A DNA stretch of 64,000 bases, taken from assembly GCA_947846985.1 (NCBI GenBank), contig CANTUZ010000012.1, forward strand, positions 22,778,135 through 22,842,134. The letters run 5' to 3'. Below, one piece after another: positions 23,201 to 37,300 of this stretch; positions within the stretch are counted from its first letter, which is position 1, and each line of letters starts with the position of its first letter. This DNA comes from Fratercula arctica. Lineage: Eukaryota > Chordata > Aves > Charadriiformes > Alcidae. The position numbers were made by a program, and so were the translations under genes. A model generated the notes under the pieces. It was not told where the DNA came from and ran no database searches. It was given only the letters and a program-made list of their open reading frames with translations.

Positions 23201-26200
23201 CTGATCACAAATTTAACAAAAACTACAGTAAGTCACATTTCTGACATGTCAATGCAAGGATTTTTGTTTTGGCTGTTTCACACTGTAATCTGTCCAATGC
23301 TGCAGGATTTCTTTGAATTACTTTGTACACATTTGAACCAATATATTTTAATCTCAGGACTTCACCCAGCAATTATGTAGACACTTCTCCACCAATTTTA
23401 TAAATCCACTAAATTATATTAATCAGATTTTGGGTTTCAGTCTAAGCTTAAGGCATAGTATATGAAATCAGTGTGTTGTAAAACAGGATATGGATTTACG
23501 TGACACCTGGTATTAATCACAGATTATGACAAGCATGGGCTCTTGTGAGCTACACTTGCATTGCAGAGAGCTCTCTAAGGAAGCTTTTGTTAGTAATGTT
23601 TTGCACTTAGTCCTTTTAAAATAAATTAAAAAATAATTTAAAATAATGCGTGCAAAAAACCAGTAGGAGAAAATAACTAGCGGGATTTCTAGTGAAACTG
23701 TAAAACGGTAACCTTCTCCGTGATTGCATTCACAGCCCCACTAACCATTTCTAGTAGGTGCAGTGACAAGAAAATTGTATGCTCTTGCACTGAGTAGGTG
23801 ATACCAGACATGAGCAAAGGTGCACCTCTGCACATCTTGTCTTATGTGAAAAACAAATTACTGCCAAAGTTTGTGAAGCTATTTAAAGTAAAAATTAAAT
23901 TCTGCTGTAGGAGTCCTGTAACGACTATGTTTGCGTGGGTGAAAGACAATGTTTATACAGTGTACTAATATGCATGGCTTGACTCGTGACCCTCTGGATC
24001 ACCATAATAATGCAATGCTACTCTTCCTGAAGACGCCAGAAATATTTTAAGGAAAGTCAGCACAGCAAACAGTGACTATCAGTCTAATCCAGAATTGTAT
24101 TATATTCAGAAGAAAAGCAACAAAATATCATTACAAATCAACAAAATCTTATTTATGGAGTCTATACCTATACGAATGCTAAGATACTGGCATTTAGATC
24201 CTCTTGCATTCTAGGGTGCTTAACAGCATAAAGGCTTTATTGTGACACTATTATTTTATGCATCTGCATTGCTCATATAATGAAGCAATATGTTTCAAAT
24301 GTCAGATTATTAGCAGCCTCATCATCTACACGTGAGAATCTGATTCAGGTCAAACCTAATCCTGCTCAAGAGGAGACGAAATAGTGAGGACACTTTCTCA
24401 AACAGCCTCACATCTCTCGGGCAGCAGAGACCCGAGTCAAAGCAGCATTTACCCTGTGACCCACGGCACTCCTTGCCCCTGCTCATGGCTCAGCAAGTTT
24501 CGGAAGAAAATATGCAGGTAGGGATGGGAATCGCTGTTGAATAACCTTTCTATACAGTGACCTCCCACAAGGCTATATCCCTGGGGATGCGTGCTGTTCA
24601 TCTCCATATTCCCAGAAGTTCCTGCATTGCAACCAAGATGTCCACAGAGCTTAATTTAGCTCAAAGTACAGATGAGGCATTTTCACTACATACTGGCTTT
24701 ACTGCACCAGATAAAGGTATATCATCAGCGAATATCCTACAAAGCCACTAATAGGAAGCTTTCACTGATTTGAAAGAGAATAAGGTATAGTTTCGAATGA
24801 AGTTAGGTTAGCAGCTTTGGCAGACAAATTCATTTTATCTAGGTTCCAAAAAATAATAAGGGTATAGAAATACTCTGATACAAATGCCCAGAAATGGAAA
24901 AGAGATTATAAATCAGATACGAACAAAAACAACACTAGATTCCTTAGGAAGGCAGCAAGAGTCAGTTCTACACACTATCTTCAGAAAGATCATCAACCAT
25001 CTATAAAATTGTCTGGAGATTTTCAATTGTAAATGCAGAGGGTCCTGCCTAAGAGATGACCCAGATAATTCAAATTTCCTCTGGGATTTTCTACCAGGAC
25101 TAAACTATCCTTTATAGTCTCTTCTCAGGTTAGCAAGAGACCACTGCATCAGTATTAAAGGTGAAAAGGCCACAGATTGTGTGTTTTCAGACTTTTTAAC
25201 AAAAATATTGAAAAATAGTAACAACAAATACAAATATATTTCTGTATATCCCATGTTTTAGCATATTTCATGTAGATACCAGTCAGACTACTTGCATTCA
25301 TTAGCTAAAAACACAAAACCCAACCAAAAAACCAAAACCCGGTAGAATATTTTTTCCTCTTTAGGATTTTTGTCTAATATGTCTGGATAAGCCTTAGGAG
25401 GAAAAAGAAAGCAAAACTGTCTTTTTACAATGATTATTCTTCCTTATGTGCCTGTGGAAGGCAAAGACCACTGTTTCCCATGACTATTGCAAAACTCTTA
25501 TTGTCCTAGAGATTTTAGAGCATATAAGCAAGAATTATAACTTTCATCTTTTTTAATTGCGAAGCCTCTATTTTATTAATGTTTCCTCTACTGATGGGTA
25601 TGGCTTATTTTGTGTTTTGAAATCTAGCTTGATTTCACATTACAAATCAATAATAAATTCTCATCTGAATTTATAAATCTCCTTTGCTTAATGATCTCAT
25701 TCCAGTTTCAAAATTAGGAAAGCCCCCCCTTTTTTATCCATATGCGTGTATTTTTCCTTTAAGATAATCCTTTTTTCTTTGCCTTCCTTCCCTTTAATAT
25801 AAATTTTAAACCAGAAAAACTAAGAAATTAAATCTTTGCAGAAGATGATAAACTCTTTGCTATCCATCTTCCAATTAAGACTAAACTCGTGTTTTGACCT
25901 GTGTAGCCTTTTATAATGTACTTCTCCTTATTTATTCAGTGGAAAGCTGGAATTCAGGGGAATTCAGGGCAGTAGCCACAGGACTTTTCTTCTCTCAAAA
26001 ACCTGAGTCTCTCCTCTGTTTTGTATTCTTTTCTTTACTTGCCTGCTGCTTCCTAATCTTTCTGTCCCTGTGCTTGGACTCACTTAAAATAAACCATTTT
26101 AATTAAAGTTTTCCACTTCAGTATTAGGTGAAAATGAAAGAGGCAAAAAGTGATGCAAGTTGGGTGAAAATGCATTCATTACATTGTATTACTGGAACCT

Positions 26201-29200
26201 GTGTTTCTATGCATCTGTGCTAAATCCATCTGTCACATGCCAACATTCAACTTGTCCAACCAAATCTCTTTTGCACTGTGGTTAGTTTTCTTTGTTGTGA
26301 AGAACAGCTTTGTCTCGTCCTATTTGGTATATTTATTTCATCACTATTGTGCACTGAAGTAGTGAAAAAAAAAAAAAGAGGTATTTGGAGAAAGTTGCTC
26401 TGAGTTCTTCAGAGTATTTGTCTTCTGACTATTCAAAAGGTGCAATTTTATAACTGTACCTCCCAATTGGCATAGCTTCAGATCCACTTCACATCAGCTT
26501 AAGGCAATGGACTTATTTTACGAGTGCTGAGCAAAATTTTGAATACCAGGTATGTGACATGACTCTATTACTTTTTAAGTGGTCTGAGAATCTGATGCTT
26601 GGATACACAATAAGTGGGAAGAAAATTCTTTTTCTCATGTTAGGCTACCATGATGATTAAAAAACTTTTTCTCCTTGTATCATAAGCAAATATATGTGGC
26701 AACTCTTCATAAAGGTTTTCTATTTTATAAAATTAGGTACCTCTAATGTCCATGTGAGAATCAACATATTGTTTTGCGAACCGTGGACAGGATGTAATTT
26801 CTAGTAGAAAATGCTTTTTTAATGCTCGTGGTATAGCACTTCCACATTGCTATCGTTGCCACACTATGTGTGAATACAAGAAGAATACTAGAAATAGGTG
26901 GGCTTGAAAGACATAAACAAAATTAATGGTAAAGGTGGCGTAAAAGTCTTTTTTGAAGCTTGTTTGAAGGGTTTGCTTTTACACATATTGCAGTTTCATT
27001 TGCTGATAATTAGATAATGGATATGAGTTGTTCCTATCTTTTCCCACGAGAGGACTGAATTTAGAAATGCTCTCTGGTTTATGAGAGGATTGAGCTGACT
27101 ACTCTATATTCCAGATAGTTCCACACACGATCCAGATATTCCTGTTCTCTTATTATATTATGTACAGCTACAGAAACACTTCCTCCCACCCTTAGCAGCT
27201 TCACCTGTGTGGAAAGTGCAGGTGAGTAGGAGAAAAGCAGATGGTTTGTAACAAATTTCAGGTATTACAAGGACCTCTTAACCTGTGCAGGCAGAATAGT
27301 GACCATAATGTAGTTACACATAATCCAAGAAAAATGGTCAGATTACAAAAAATGTTATTGGCCAGTGGAGTAGATGGTATTAGCATACCCAGCTGTACTC
27401 TCTGCATGAAGGTGGCATCCTTTTGCAGCCCAGTTGTTAAGGGCAGATGTTCTGTTAAGCACATTTCAATTAATCAAGTCTCTCTTCCAGTGTGACGAAG
27501 CAAGAAAGTTTTTCTGGCTTAATTGTTAGTAGAAAGAAGCATACTTTTGCACCAATGAGTATCAGTGAATTAGTGTGTATCTACCTAGAATGGGATTCAC
27601 TATTAAAAATCTGTCAAGAATATTTAATATGTATTGAAATAACGCAACTACATTCAAATAAATACATATTTCCAAAAGAAAGTAAATACTGAAAGAAAAG
27701 ATCTTGGATAGACATTTTTCCATGACTGGGGAAAGATGCAAACGTTTTACCGAAGAAAAATATTTATTAAAAAGATGTTCATAAGCCATTTGAATAGTCT
27801 GCAAAGATTATTAATAGGACTGAAAAAAGCTTATTTCAGGATTTCCACACGGTGTCACAAAAATTTGGAACCAGGTTGTAAATCGAAGGAAAACACAGAT
27901 GAATAAATTCAGGAAATATGAAGCATGATGGTACATGGATAGAGTGCACTACCCACACTGCTTTTTGCAGCTCTGGCACAGAAGAAACCATTTACCTTAG
28001 GAAGAACACTTTTCATTGCAGAGGAAAGTGATAAAATTTAGCTTTGCACAAAACCATTAAGTCTTCCTGCAGAACTTCGCTGATCTACTTTGACCAGTGT
28101 TTTCAACAAAGACTTTGAGGACTACAAAGTAGAAAATTTACATTTAAAAAAAATTTAATCCTTTTTTTCCTGACAGCTCTCCATGATGAAAAAAGTGCCC
28201 ACTAATTTCCTTGCTTTTTCAGCCCAGCTAGCAAAATCAGAGTAAACCCAACCAGCAAGCAAAACAAGGCAGAATAAAATAAGTATCATTTCATTTAGAT
28301 GAAGAGTTGCAATCAGAACTCAATTCTGGTGTCAAACATCGTGTATCAAATACTCACAGCAACCATTTGCCATAAATCATTTAATCCCTAAAAGTAGAAA
28401 AACAGCATAATAGTGTCCAAGAGTGGTGGTGTTTGGTTTGTTTTTTTTTTTTTAATTTATTAAGGGGACATAGCAAAGAAATAATCTAGACACCATCCTA
28501 GCTGAAGTTTGGAAACCTGTACCAAACTCATATGCATCTGATGTTGAAATACAAAGGATGAAACAAAGGATGAAAGATGGTTACAGCTTTACTTGCTTAC
28601 TATCAGTACTTCTCTATTTGCTACAGAAATATCCCTAGAAGAAACTTCTTGTATCCACAGGAGATCACAGACACACAAAGTGACCTTGTAACATCTCCAG
28701 ACTGATTTTCACATCTGAACATTTTGAGTAATATTAAGATGAACATTTGAATGCTGGTTGTCTGTGAGCCAACACTCAGCTCTTTTTAGGGTACTTCATC
28801 AACACGAACAAGTCTTTACTGGCCCAGGTAACACATCTGAACTCAAAATTATTCTCCCTGAAGGGCTCTTTACAGTCAATTGCAGGGACTGGATTTCCAA
28901 GGCTACCGACTACCGTAGCTCCAGGTAAAGTCAGTGCAAGTGCTCAACATAATTCTGAGAGAAAAAAAAAATGCTCTAATTTCAGCCACCTTGAATGGAA
29001 GGGATCGGTAGTTCAATCACTACCCTTACAGAAGGGAACACCTGCACCATCCCTGCTGGCTTCTCTGTGACATTATGAATTTTCCCCCTAGCACATAGTT
29101 TTTGTTATACACCTGGTCTCTAGCAGGGATCAGTATAGAGATGATGATAATTTAAAGGCTTTACGTAAAGGCTTCTGAAATGGTGAGTTTCAACTGAATC

Positions 29201-32200
29201 TGAATGGGATGTGTTTAAAAGATTTCCACCTACAATAATGCTTTCATGGTGAAGTAACAAGAGCAAGAAAAGAGATGAGGAGACACGACAGAAAGAAGCA
29301 GATGTTGAAAAGATGAACAGCCAACGTTAAAGCATTCTTCCAGGGTAAAGCAGCCGACAGAGACAGTCTATAGCTGTGCCAATCATGGCTTGGCTCACAG
29401 TACTGTACTGTGAGAAAATCAGCTGATCTTTTTTCTTTGTGACATTATTTAAGGTCCTTCTCTGGCTTTATTTCTTATTTTGAAAGAATTCTTGATAGAT
29501 CACAATCAAAAGCTTATTTCTGACAAAGCTTCCATGGGAGTTTGTGCCCAGGCATACTCAGAGGCCCCTCTGGCCATCCATCTGCATGTTAGCCAACAGA
29601 ATGCTTTTCAAAATCTGGCTTTGTGTTACCAGTTGTCAGTACAGATTGAATTCCAGAGGAAAAACTACTGGGAGAGAAATGTGCAGGCAGACATTCAGCA
29701 AGCCAGAGTTTTTATTCCATGATCTGGTTTCTTTACATTGCCCAAACATAGTAAAGCAGACAGTCTGTTCACAACGGGCAAACAGAGGATTGTCCTAATG
29801 CTTGAAAACACTGTACTCTACAAAGCTCTTAGATCCGTCTCCCAGACGGGCAATGCCAGCACCTCATGCAGCAAAGGAAAAAAGAAAGAAGCTTCTGAAA
29901 CAAAGCAAAGCAAAGAAACCTTTGGCATGGCAGCCAGATGTGAGTTCTGCTTTGATACTATAAAGTATATATTGTGGTGACACCAGTGTGATCTTTGCAA
30001 CTCTGACTTTGTAATCTCTGCTCGTATATTCTGCCTGGAACAACAAAGCTTCTCTTTCAGCCTGAGCTGGTTTCAGCTGCATTTGAACTATATTCTCAAC
30101 CTTAATATGAATACTACTACTGCTTCAGATTTTGCAGATATTCCTCTTACTCACAAGAACAAGACTGACATGTTAACTGCCATCTGCAATACTGCCCTGC
30201 TATTTCACTTAAACATCTACAGAAGTTGAATTTGTGACATATGTATTTGTGACTGCTAAATTAGTGCGATATTTCTTAACCTTCACTTGATTCCCTCACA
30301 CTTAATTTTGGTCATGATAGTGCTCAATTTTATCAGTCATTTAATAATGTGGAGGCTGTTCTTAGTCCTTTGGTGGGTCATTGGTGGGTAGTACTAGGAT
30401 TTCCTGGCCAAACTAATGTCAGAAAGAATATTATATTGGACCATCTCACAGCATTACAGCCTAGTGAAACACATTCTGATGTGCAAATGACCAAATGCTT
30501 ACTTTAAAAGGAGCTGGAGGTGGCCATCTGCAGCCACAGGTATTTCCATATGTTTAGGATATGCAAGTGTCGTGCATTGAAGAGTCTGGTATCATTGTCT
30601 TTCTACCACTTGGCATTACAAAAATTTTACATTTCCATGAATGATGACTGACTACAACTGTTCTGGCATTGACAGAAAGTGCTGCTATTGTAAGATATGC
30701 AAAATACGGCTTCCAGCAGAGACCAACATGGCATGGTTCTCAAAAGCCTGGCCAGAAAGACTCTTTACAGTTATTCAACAGAACTGCTCTTTATTGAGTA
30801 CTGTGGTTTGAGCATAACTGTACAAACCCATCTTTACGAAGTCACAAAGACAATACCATTCTGAAGATACTTCAAGAGCTACATTTTCCTTCTGTGGTGC
30901 TGAGCTAAACCCACTGACTCCACTGAGGCCATCAGGAGCGTGCCAAGTGATTCACGAGTCTGACTGTTCACTCAGAGTTCTGCACAAACACCAAAAATGT
31001 GGAAAACACAGTCTGCATCTTCCAAATAGCTTATAGCCACAAGATAGATGCTGATGGTTGCATAAGTTTTCTCCAGTGTATGGCTACAGGCAATCCTACA
31101 GAAATAACATCTTCCTGGCTTTCAGTGGTTTGGATAAATGGGAATAAATGTGCACACTGCACAAGGAAATGGATCAATGGTACAGCCTGGTTTTGCTTCA
31201 CTGAATTTAGTAAGCATCAATTTAAAAATTAATTCCTAAAGAAATCATACTTTGTGTTTTGTAACTTCAACGTTCCTCAAATTACATCCCAGCTGATCAC
31301 TGCCTTTCTCCAGAAAACACCTCTGAGCCATTCATGTCATGAACTTGCTGACATGTGGAAGATACTTGATCTCAGCAAAGAGGGATACTTCAGAGTGTGC
31401 TGTGTGTAGTTTACTGACTGAGAGAAGCAGATGAGAATCAATGATAAAAACGTCTCTGATGGTAAATGAGTACGAGTCTAATCTGCTGCCCATTGAACTT
31501 AATGTCCTTTTTTACTGATTTCAAATGGACATTGTCATCCATCAATGACACAATACCCCCTGATTGTCAAAAGCAGGAGAGGTGTCATGTTCACAGTTCA
31601 CCGACGGCATACAACTATGTTCCTCTCAAAAAACCTGTGTGATTAATAAAATATACTGAGTGGAAAGATACTCTCTAATTTTCCTGGTCACCAACCAGCA
31701 GCATTTATAAAAACAAATATTTAAAGCAGTGATGTTTGGTAGCATGCTCTACCAGCCCATCCCTTTTACACTTTTTTTTCATTGCTGGTATTAATTTAGA
31801 GTTGTATTTTCAGCTCCAAGTAATCTATTTATGTGCACACTCAACATCATCCAGTCACCATTTTTCTTCAATCTTTTACTGTACACGCCTTGAATGAATT
31901 GGATGACTGTATGTACCTAATTCACATTTTTACCTTACGTATATCAGTTCTTCGTCCTTTTAAAAATAGCTTCTTTGTTATGCTACATTGAAATGGGATA
32001 TGATATTCTGATAAATCGTTACAGTTTGTAGCAATTCAGCTATATAGAAATAGTTTTGTCATCTTTAATATCCTTGATGTTGCAATACAGTTTCTAAGAA
32101 GCATAAGCACATATAAAGATACCATACTTCTGCAGCGTAACATACAGGGAATACATCTTCAATCTACCAACTAAGAAGTAGCACAAGTTGCCTACAAAAT

Positions 32201-32776
32201 TTTCCATGTATCCCAGAGAGAAAAAACTCCTTCCTATCAGGATACAAGATGCTAACCCCTCAGACTGCTCTTTTGAAGCAGAAATACCTCTTTTACATTT
32301 GACTTCTCCCTCTTTCAGGTTTACATGCCCCTTGGAGGCAAGCTAGCAAATTACACAGGAAAATTTATGTGATAAGTCAGTCATTTCTTATGCAAATATT
32401 ATGTTCTGCTTCAGGGTGTACCCTTAAGCTGCATCAGATATTTACCTCAGTTTTTGAAAGTATTCCTTCTGCTAGAGCAAAATGGTATGTCTTATAGAAA
32501 GCAAATTATACTGAAGTTTGTGATAAAACAATCTGCGGGCATTTTAAAAGGCATTATTGCTAGAACTGGTGAAGAATACGCAATAAGATTTTGCTGCCTA
32601 GCAATTGTTTACCCATTTACAATTCATATTGGGTCACTGAAAAATCACAGAGATAAAAGAAACCAAGGAATTTTGCTCCTTGGATTATATTAGGCCTACC
32701 TGTTATAAAGTATATCTACCTGTTGGCAATATATTTGCTTAACCCTTTCTGATCCTATTCACATTTCCTTTCCCAC
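20235..32776. other. Long non-coding stretch; no gene seen
   Basis: Over 12 kb of AT-rich DNA with every frame interrupted. The longest open frame (21193-21543, 116 codons, plus) shows no domain, no codon bias and overlaps a minus-strand frame of similar size. Contents I can point to are an 11-bp hairpin at 22444-22470, short A/T homopolymers (around 21763, 26366 and 28440) and an A/C-rich low-complexity run near 25305-25340. I recognise no LINE, LTR or RNA gene here. Confidence 0.55.
22444..22470. repeat. Perfect 11-bp hairpin, 5-nt loop
   Basis: The arms TGGAAAGTGTG (22444-22454) and CACACTTTCCA (22460-22470) pair exactly around GATTT. This could be a small RNA or DNA hairpin. No extension of the stem and no known family. 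Confidence 0.85.
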
Positions 32777-33424
32777 TGTCCTGGTTTGAATGACACAGGA
32801 CTAATTTCTCTTCTAACACTTGGGAAAACTGCACTCTTAGAAGACTCTAGTGTCTGAATTTGTGAAAATATTTACTTCATAGCCAGCTATGGGATGGGGG
32901 TTTCGAGGTCTCAGTGTTTTAAAGCTTTGCCAGGTGCAGGGATGAGGAGGAGTGAGACTTGGGCACTTGACACAAGATGGACAACAGGATTGTTTCATAC
33001 CAAGAACATCACATTCAACATAAGTTAGAAAGTTGGCTGAGAAGTTCTCTCTTCCTTGATGGCTGTGATCTTGAGAACTTCTTGCCCCGATGCCGGATCC
33101 CTGAGGCCTTCCCTTCCTCCCAAAACTGTAGCACTCGCAGTGTTCGACATTTGCTGTCTACTGCTGGGAGTGCACAGCTTCCTACTGATATAATTGTCTG
33201 AGTATAATCCTTGTATATTTTATATTGGTATTAGCATCAATATTGGTTCTTTAGTATTATTAATGTTAATTATGTAGCCTTATTCTATTAAATCTGTTTA
33301 TACTTCAGCCCTCTGGTTTCCTCGTTTTTTCCCAATTCCCCTTCCTGTGTGGGGAGGGGTTATCAGGTGACAGAATGATTGTCTAAATGACAATAAATTG
33401 TTGTGGGTTTCTCAAACTGTAATG
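32777..33424 (+). mobile_element. Old solo LTR of an avian endogenous retrovirus (ERVL-like)
   Basis: The left end TGTCCTGGTTTGAATGACAC is the typical start of a class of avian LTRs. Near the right end are a polyadenylation signal ATTAAA (33287-33292), then CTGTTTATACTTCAGCCC, a region comparable to the R/U5 part of the LTR at 53385-53885. It closes with AATTGTTGTGGGTTTCTC and about ten further bases. No internal retroviral genes flank it, so it is a solo LTR. The right end no longer has the canonical CA, and the presumed target duplication is CCCAC against TCCAC with one mismatch, both fitting an old insertion. The exact right boundary is uncertain by a few bases. The open frame inside (32977-33201) is not a gene. 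The ERVL assignment rests on memory of the family, not a search. Confidence 0.75.
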
Positions 33425-34321
33425 TCCACCAACAGCCTTTGATCTTCACGATGTAAAGCAGTAAGTATTAATTCATTATCTCCTCATATTTCTTACTATA
33501 ACTTGTATATTTTGTCCAATTAGCAACTGACACGTTCTTGAATATACATGAAAATTTGAGAAAAATATTCAAAATTACCTGATTCTTTTTAATTTGCTCA
33601 CTATACTCATAATTAATGCTGAGATCTCAATGTTAGCTCTTCTGAAATTACAATGATTTAGAATTCCTAAAGTGAAATGTTACGTTCCAATTTCAGATAC
33701 ACAACCTTACCAGCCTTTTCCACAACAAAGCATTAAAAAGGTCTCAGGGACACCATTCTGAAGGGTGCGAAAGCAAGCCCTAGCTATACAGGCTTCTCTT
33801 CCTAGAAAAATAACACTTTTGAATCAGGTGAGGGGTACGCAAGAAACATTTTTAGATGCTGGGGTTTCATTTTTCAACTGCTCAGATGTAGTCATTACCA
33901 TGACTGAAAATTTCAGTCGTTTTTGGCTTCCAGGCAAAAATTCAAGGTTACTTTAACATAGCTTTCCCTGTATTTGATAATACCCATTTTCTGCTAAGGA
34001 AAAATTAGTTCAGAACTTTCCTGCCTCACATTGCAATTATTTTTTTCATCAGTTAGAGCAGCTGCCAATTTGCCACACTTTGTGACCTGTATTAGCTTGG
34101 TTTAGAAGCCAATCTAACAGTAATAAGCCTTTCTGAGCAGGAAGAGCCTCGGTGTTCACTATTCAGTGGATGGAGAAAGACGATACCATCAACAGTCCTT
34201 TATCAGATAACAAATATAAACCCAGTTCTGACTCAATTCTATGGAAGCTATGAATGGATTAGTTCCCCCATAACATTTTACTTGAAAACTCTGTGAAACA
34301 AATAATGCATCATGTGCATTT

Positions 34322-34343
34322 AAAAAAAAAAAAAAAAAAAAAT
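34322..34343 (+). repeat. A22 homopolymer
   Basis: A run of 22 A. No retrocopy body can be recognised upstream, and no AATAAA lies at the usual distance, so it is listed as a simple repeat. Confidence 0.9.
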
Positions 34344-37300
34344 TATTTTAGCTTCTAGTGTTCACCTGAGTTTTCATTATAGGTATTTCACATTTCAAGC
34401 GTGTCTTGACAGTACCACTGCCCATAAATACATGGCAGTGATGAAACCAATACAGTACCATCTAAAGATAACACAAAAGCAAATAAGCTGTAACCCACAT
34501 ATATAATTGCATTTACAAAAGATAACCACTACTAAATTTATTAGAGAAGATAAGAAAAGAGAAATATCTACTGAGAAACAAAACTTACTCCTCTTTCTGA
34601 GCAATATTGTTGACTACATTATCTAGAATAGAAATTAGATTTGACATTCTAGGAAACATTTTTAGACACATCGCTAGATAGCAAGTTAGAATTTTTATTT
34701 TCCTTAAGGTTCATCAGTAAAATACTGTGAATTTCATGGTTTAAAGGAAGCTCTGAGTAGGCAAAAGATGTATTTCTATGTCAGCAGTAATAGTAATTAT
34801 TCAGTTTTTACTAAAAATGTCACATCTCTGCATTTGCTAAAGCTAGGTAACTCCTATTTATTTGGGAATTGACTTTGGGATGAATATCCCCCTGGGAACC
34901 AAGAACTCAACACTTCTGCTACAAGTGCAAAACACAGTTCTTTCATCTCTCTCTGCAGCACAAATAAATAGGTCTCACATTTGAAAAATAACAACAGAAA
35001 ACCCTACCAAAGGAAAATATTCCATGGCAAACGTAAGGAGAGGATAAGGAAGGAAATAACCTGTGACAGATTTGGTTACTTAATGTACTACTGGGAGGCG
35101 CTCAGATCCTGAGGTAATAAATGCATTACAAAAATTCATATAGAACAGAATAGTCTAATTCACATGCAAAGCACTGTGCCCAAAGCATCAGGTGTTCCCT
35201 GGAGGGACATGATGAGAATAACTGAAAAAAAGAAGAAAAAGAATTTAGAATAACCAACCACAAGTCTGAACAGTTGACATTTCACACTGGCAGAGACTAA
35301 AGACAAGGAGGTAGAAAAGACAATGACTCTGGACAGCTGAGAGGACTAAAGTTCAGTCTGAACCAGAATATCCCATGGGAGTCAAGGTATGCTGGTATAG
35401 TAAGGTATAGTAAGATACAAGTGAAGTATATCAAGGAATCCAGTGGTAAAGAAGAAATATCCTATATTTTTTCAGGGTTATATAAACAAACCCATAATTT
35501 GGGAGGTTGTGAATAGAACAATATCTTTTCTGAGGAGAAGGGAGATTCCAGTTCTAGTTCTCTTCTATTCCTCTACTGGCCTATACAGATAGAGAAGAAT
35601 ACACTTACTAAAGGTACAAAATATAGAAGCTATTCTTTACAACAGACAATTTCTAATAGAAAAGGCCCTGACTGGCAGCTGCACTCAGATGCAAGTCGGG
35701 TCATCTTGTCAAAGAGATGAGATGAGAAAGGCCTGTCAGTATAGGAACACTTTGGTAGTTAGGACCCAATGTGCTTGCCTTGGTCACACCTGCTAAATGT
35801 CCTCCCTTATTGTACCTTCAAACAGGTATAAAATCAAGATTAAAAGAGCAGCTGAGGAAAACCATATCCTTTCACCAAAATGTTAATAGAGAACCATCAT
35901 TCTCATCAAGCCACCTTTCTCCCGAGAAAATTATGGTACCAAGACTTATCACATATATATGGAATACAAACAAAAGTAGCATAAGTTGCAATTAGTTCAG
36001 CTTTTGACATAAGAAGGCTACAAATTAAAGCAGATGAGCGCAAATTGATTTTTTTTTTGCTATGAAATATCTACTTGTGTTTTCAGCTGTTCAAATATAG
36101 CTGTTTAGTCACATCTCATTTAAATGTGGCCAGTACTGCTGTTTAGGGGAATCGATCATGATACGTATTTCTGGATCAGTCTTACTACAGAAAGTCTCTC
36201 ACGTAGTGTTTCATATAAGGGATATATACCACTTTTGTGAAAGATCCAGATCTTTAAGTGAAAGAACACTACAGAAGTAAAAGATCAGGAGTCATAAGTT
36301 AAAGGCACAATATAAACCTTTTTAATTTCAAGTATCTGAACATGAGCTCAGATCCAGGACTTTTGCTCTGTTCACTTTATAGCTAAGCTGAAGACCACTT
36401 ACATGACTGAGATCCTGACCATCACTGCAGGTCAGCTGTCCAGGTACGTGTCCTGCTTTAAGCCCATCTCAAATACAGCTAGAGAGTATGGAGTGGTTGA
36501 GGAGATCTGCCAAAAACCCCAATTCTTTTATATACTGAAAATAAGAGACATATTTATAAATATATAAAATGGCTCAGGGTGTTACTGACTGGTTACTTGG
36601 AGTAACAATTTTTACAGTACATTGTGTTGAGATTCAGACATCTTTACAACTAAACTGATTTTTCTTTATGTATGAAACATGCTTGGAATGGAGGATTCTC
36701 TTTATTGAAAACTGGAGTTATTTGTGGCAACTCGAAGTGACGCAGATATGCTTACTTTGTATGATCGTGTTTCAAGAACACATACATGTGTCAACCTTCA
36801 GCTGTTTCTCTCAAGAGGGATGCTCAAATGCATGATAATTCATTTTTCCTTAATAAAGAGTCTCTCTATATCGTACAACAAAAGCAAAACAGCAGGCAAA
36901 AATGTCGATGTTTCTATCAAAAAGACAAATACATACTGGTTTTCTTACAAATTTCATTTTCAGCTTTTCTATGTGATAACTCTTTAGTAGCCAAATACAA
37001 TTTAATAGGTATGACACATATTAGAGCTCATCTTCACTGTTATTAGTCCAGTTCACTCTGTATGGCGTTTCTAGTGTGCACCGATCAGTATTCTCGGGAA
37101 GACTGTGCCTTACGCAGCTATCGCATAAATGCAGTGTCTACAGAATTACTCATGCTAGTTCAGAGAAGAAAATTAATGTGTACCTCCTATCTTTGGTAAA
37201 ACCCATCTGAAAATCAGTAGCATCTTCCGTAAAAGTAAGATACAACTTCTACTAGGCAAGAACATGAGGATTACAAAAGCTATTTTTATTTTAAGTAGCT

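Noticed and set aside
32977..33201. 74-codon frame with a protein-like look
   Set aside because: Entirely inside the old LTR; LTRs do not encode proteins here.
34322..34343. Poly-A tail of a processed pseudogene
   Set aside because: No AATAAA at the usual distance and no gene-like sequence upstream.
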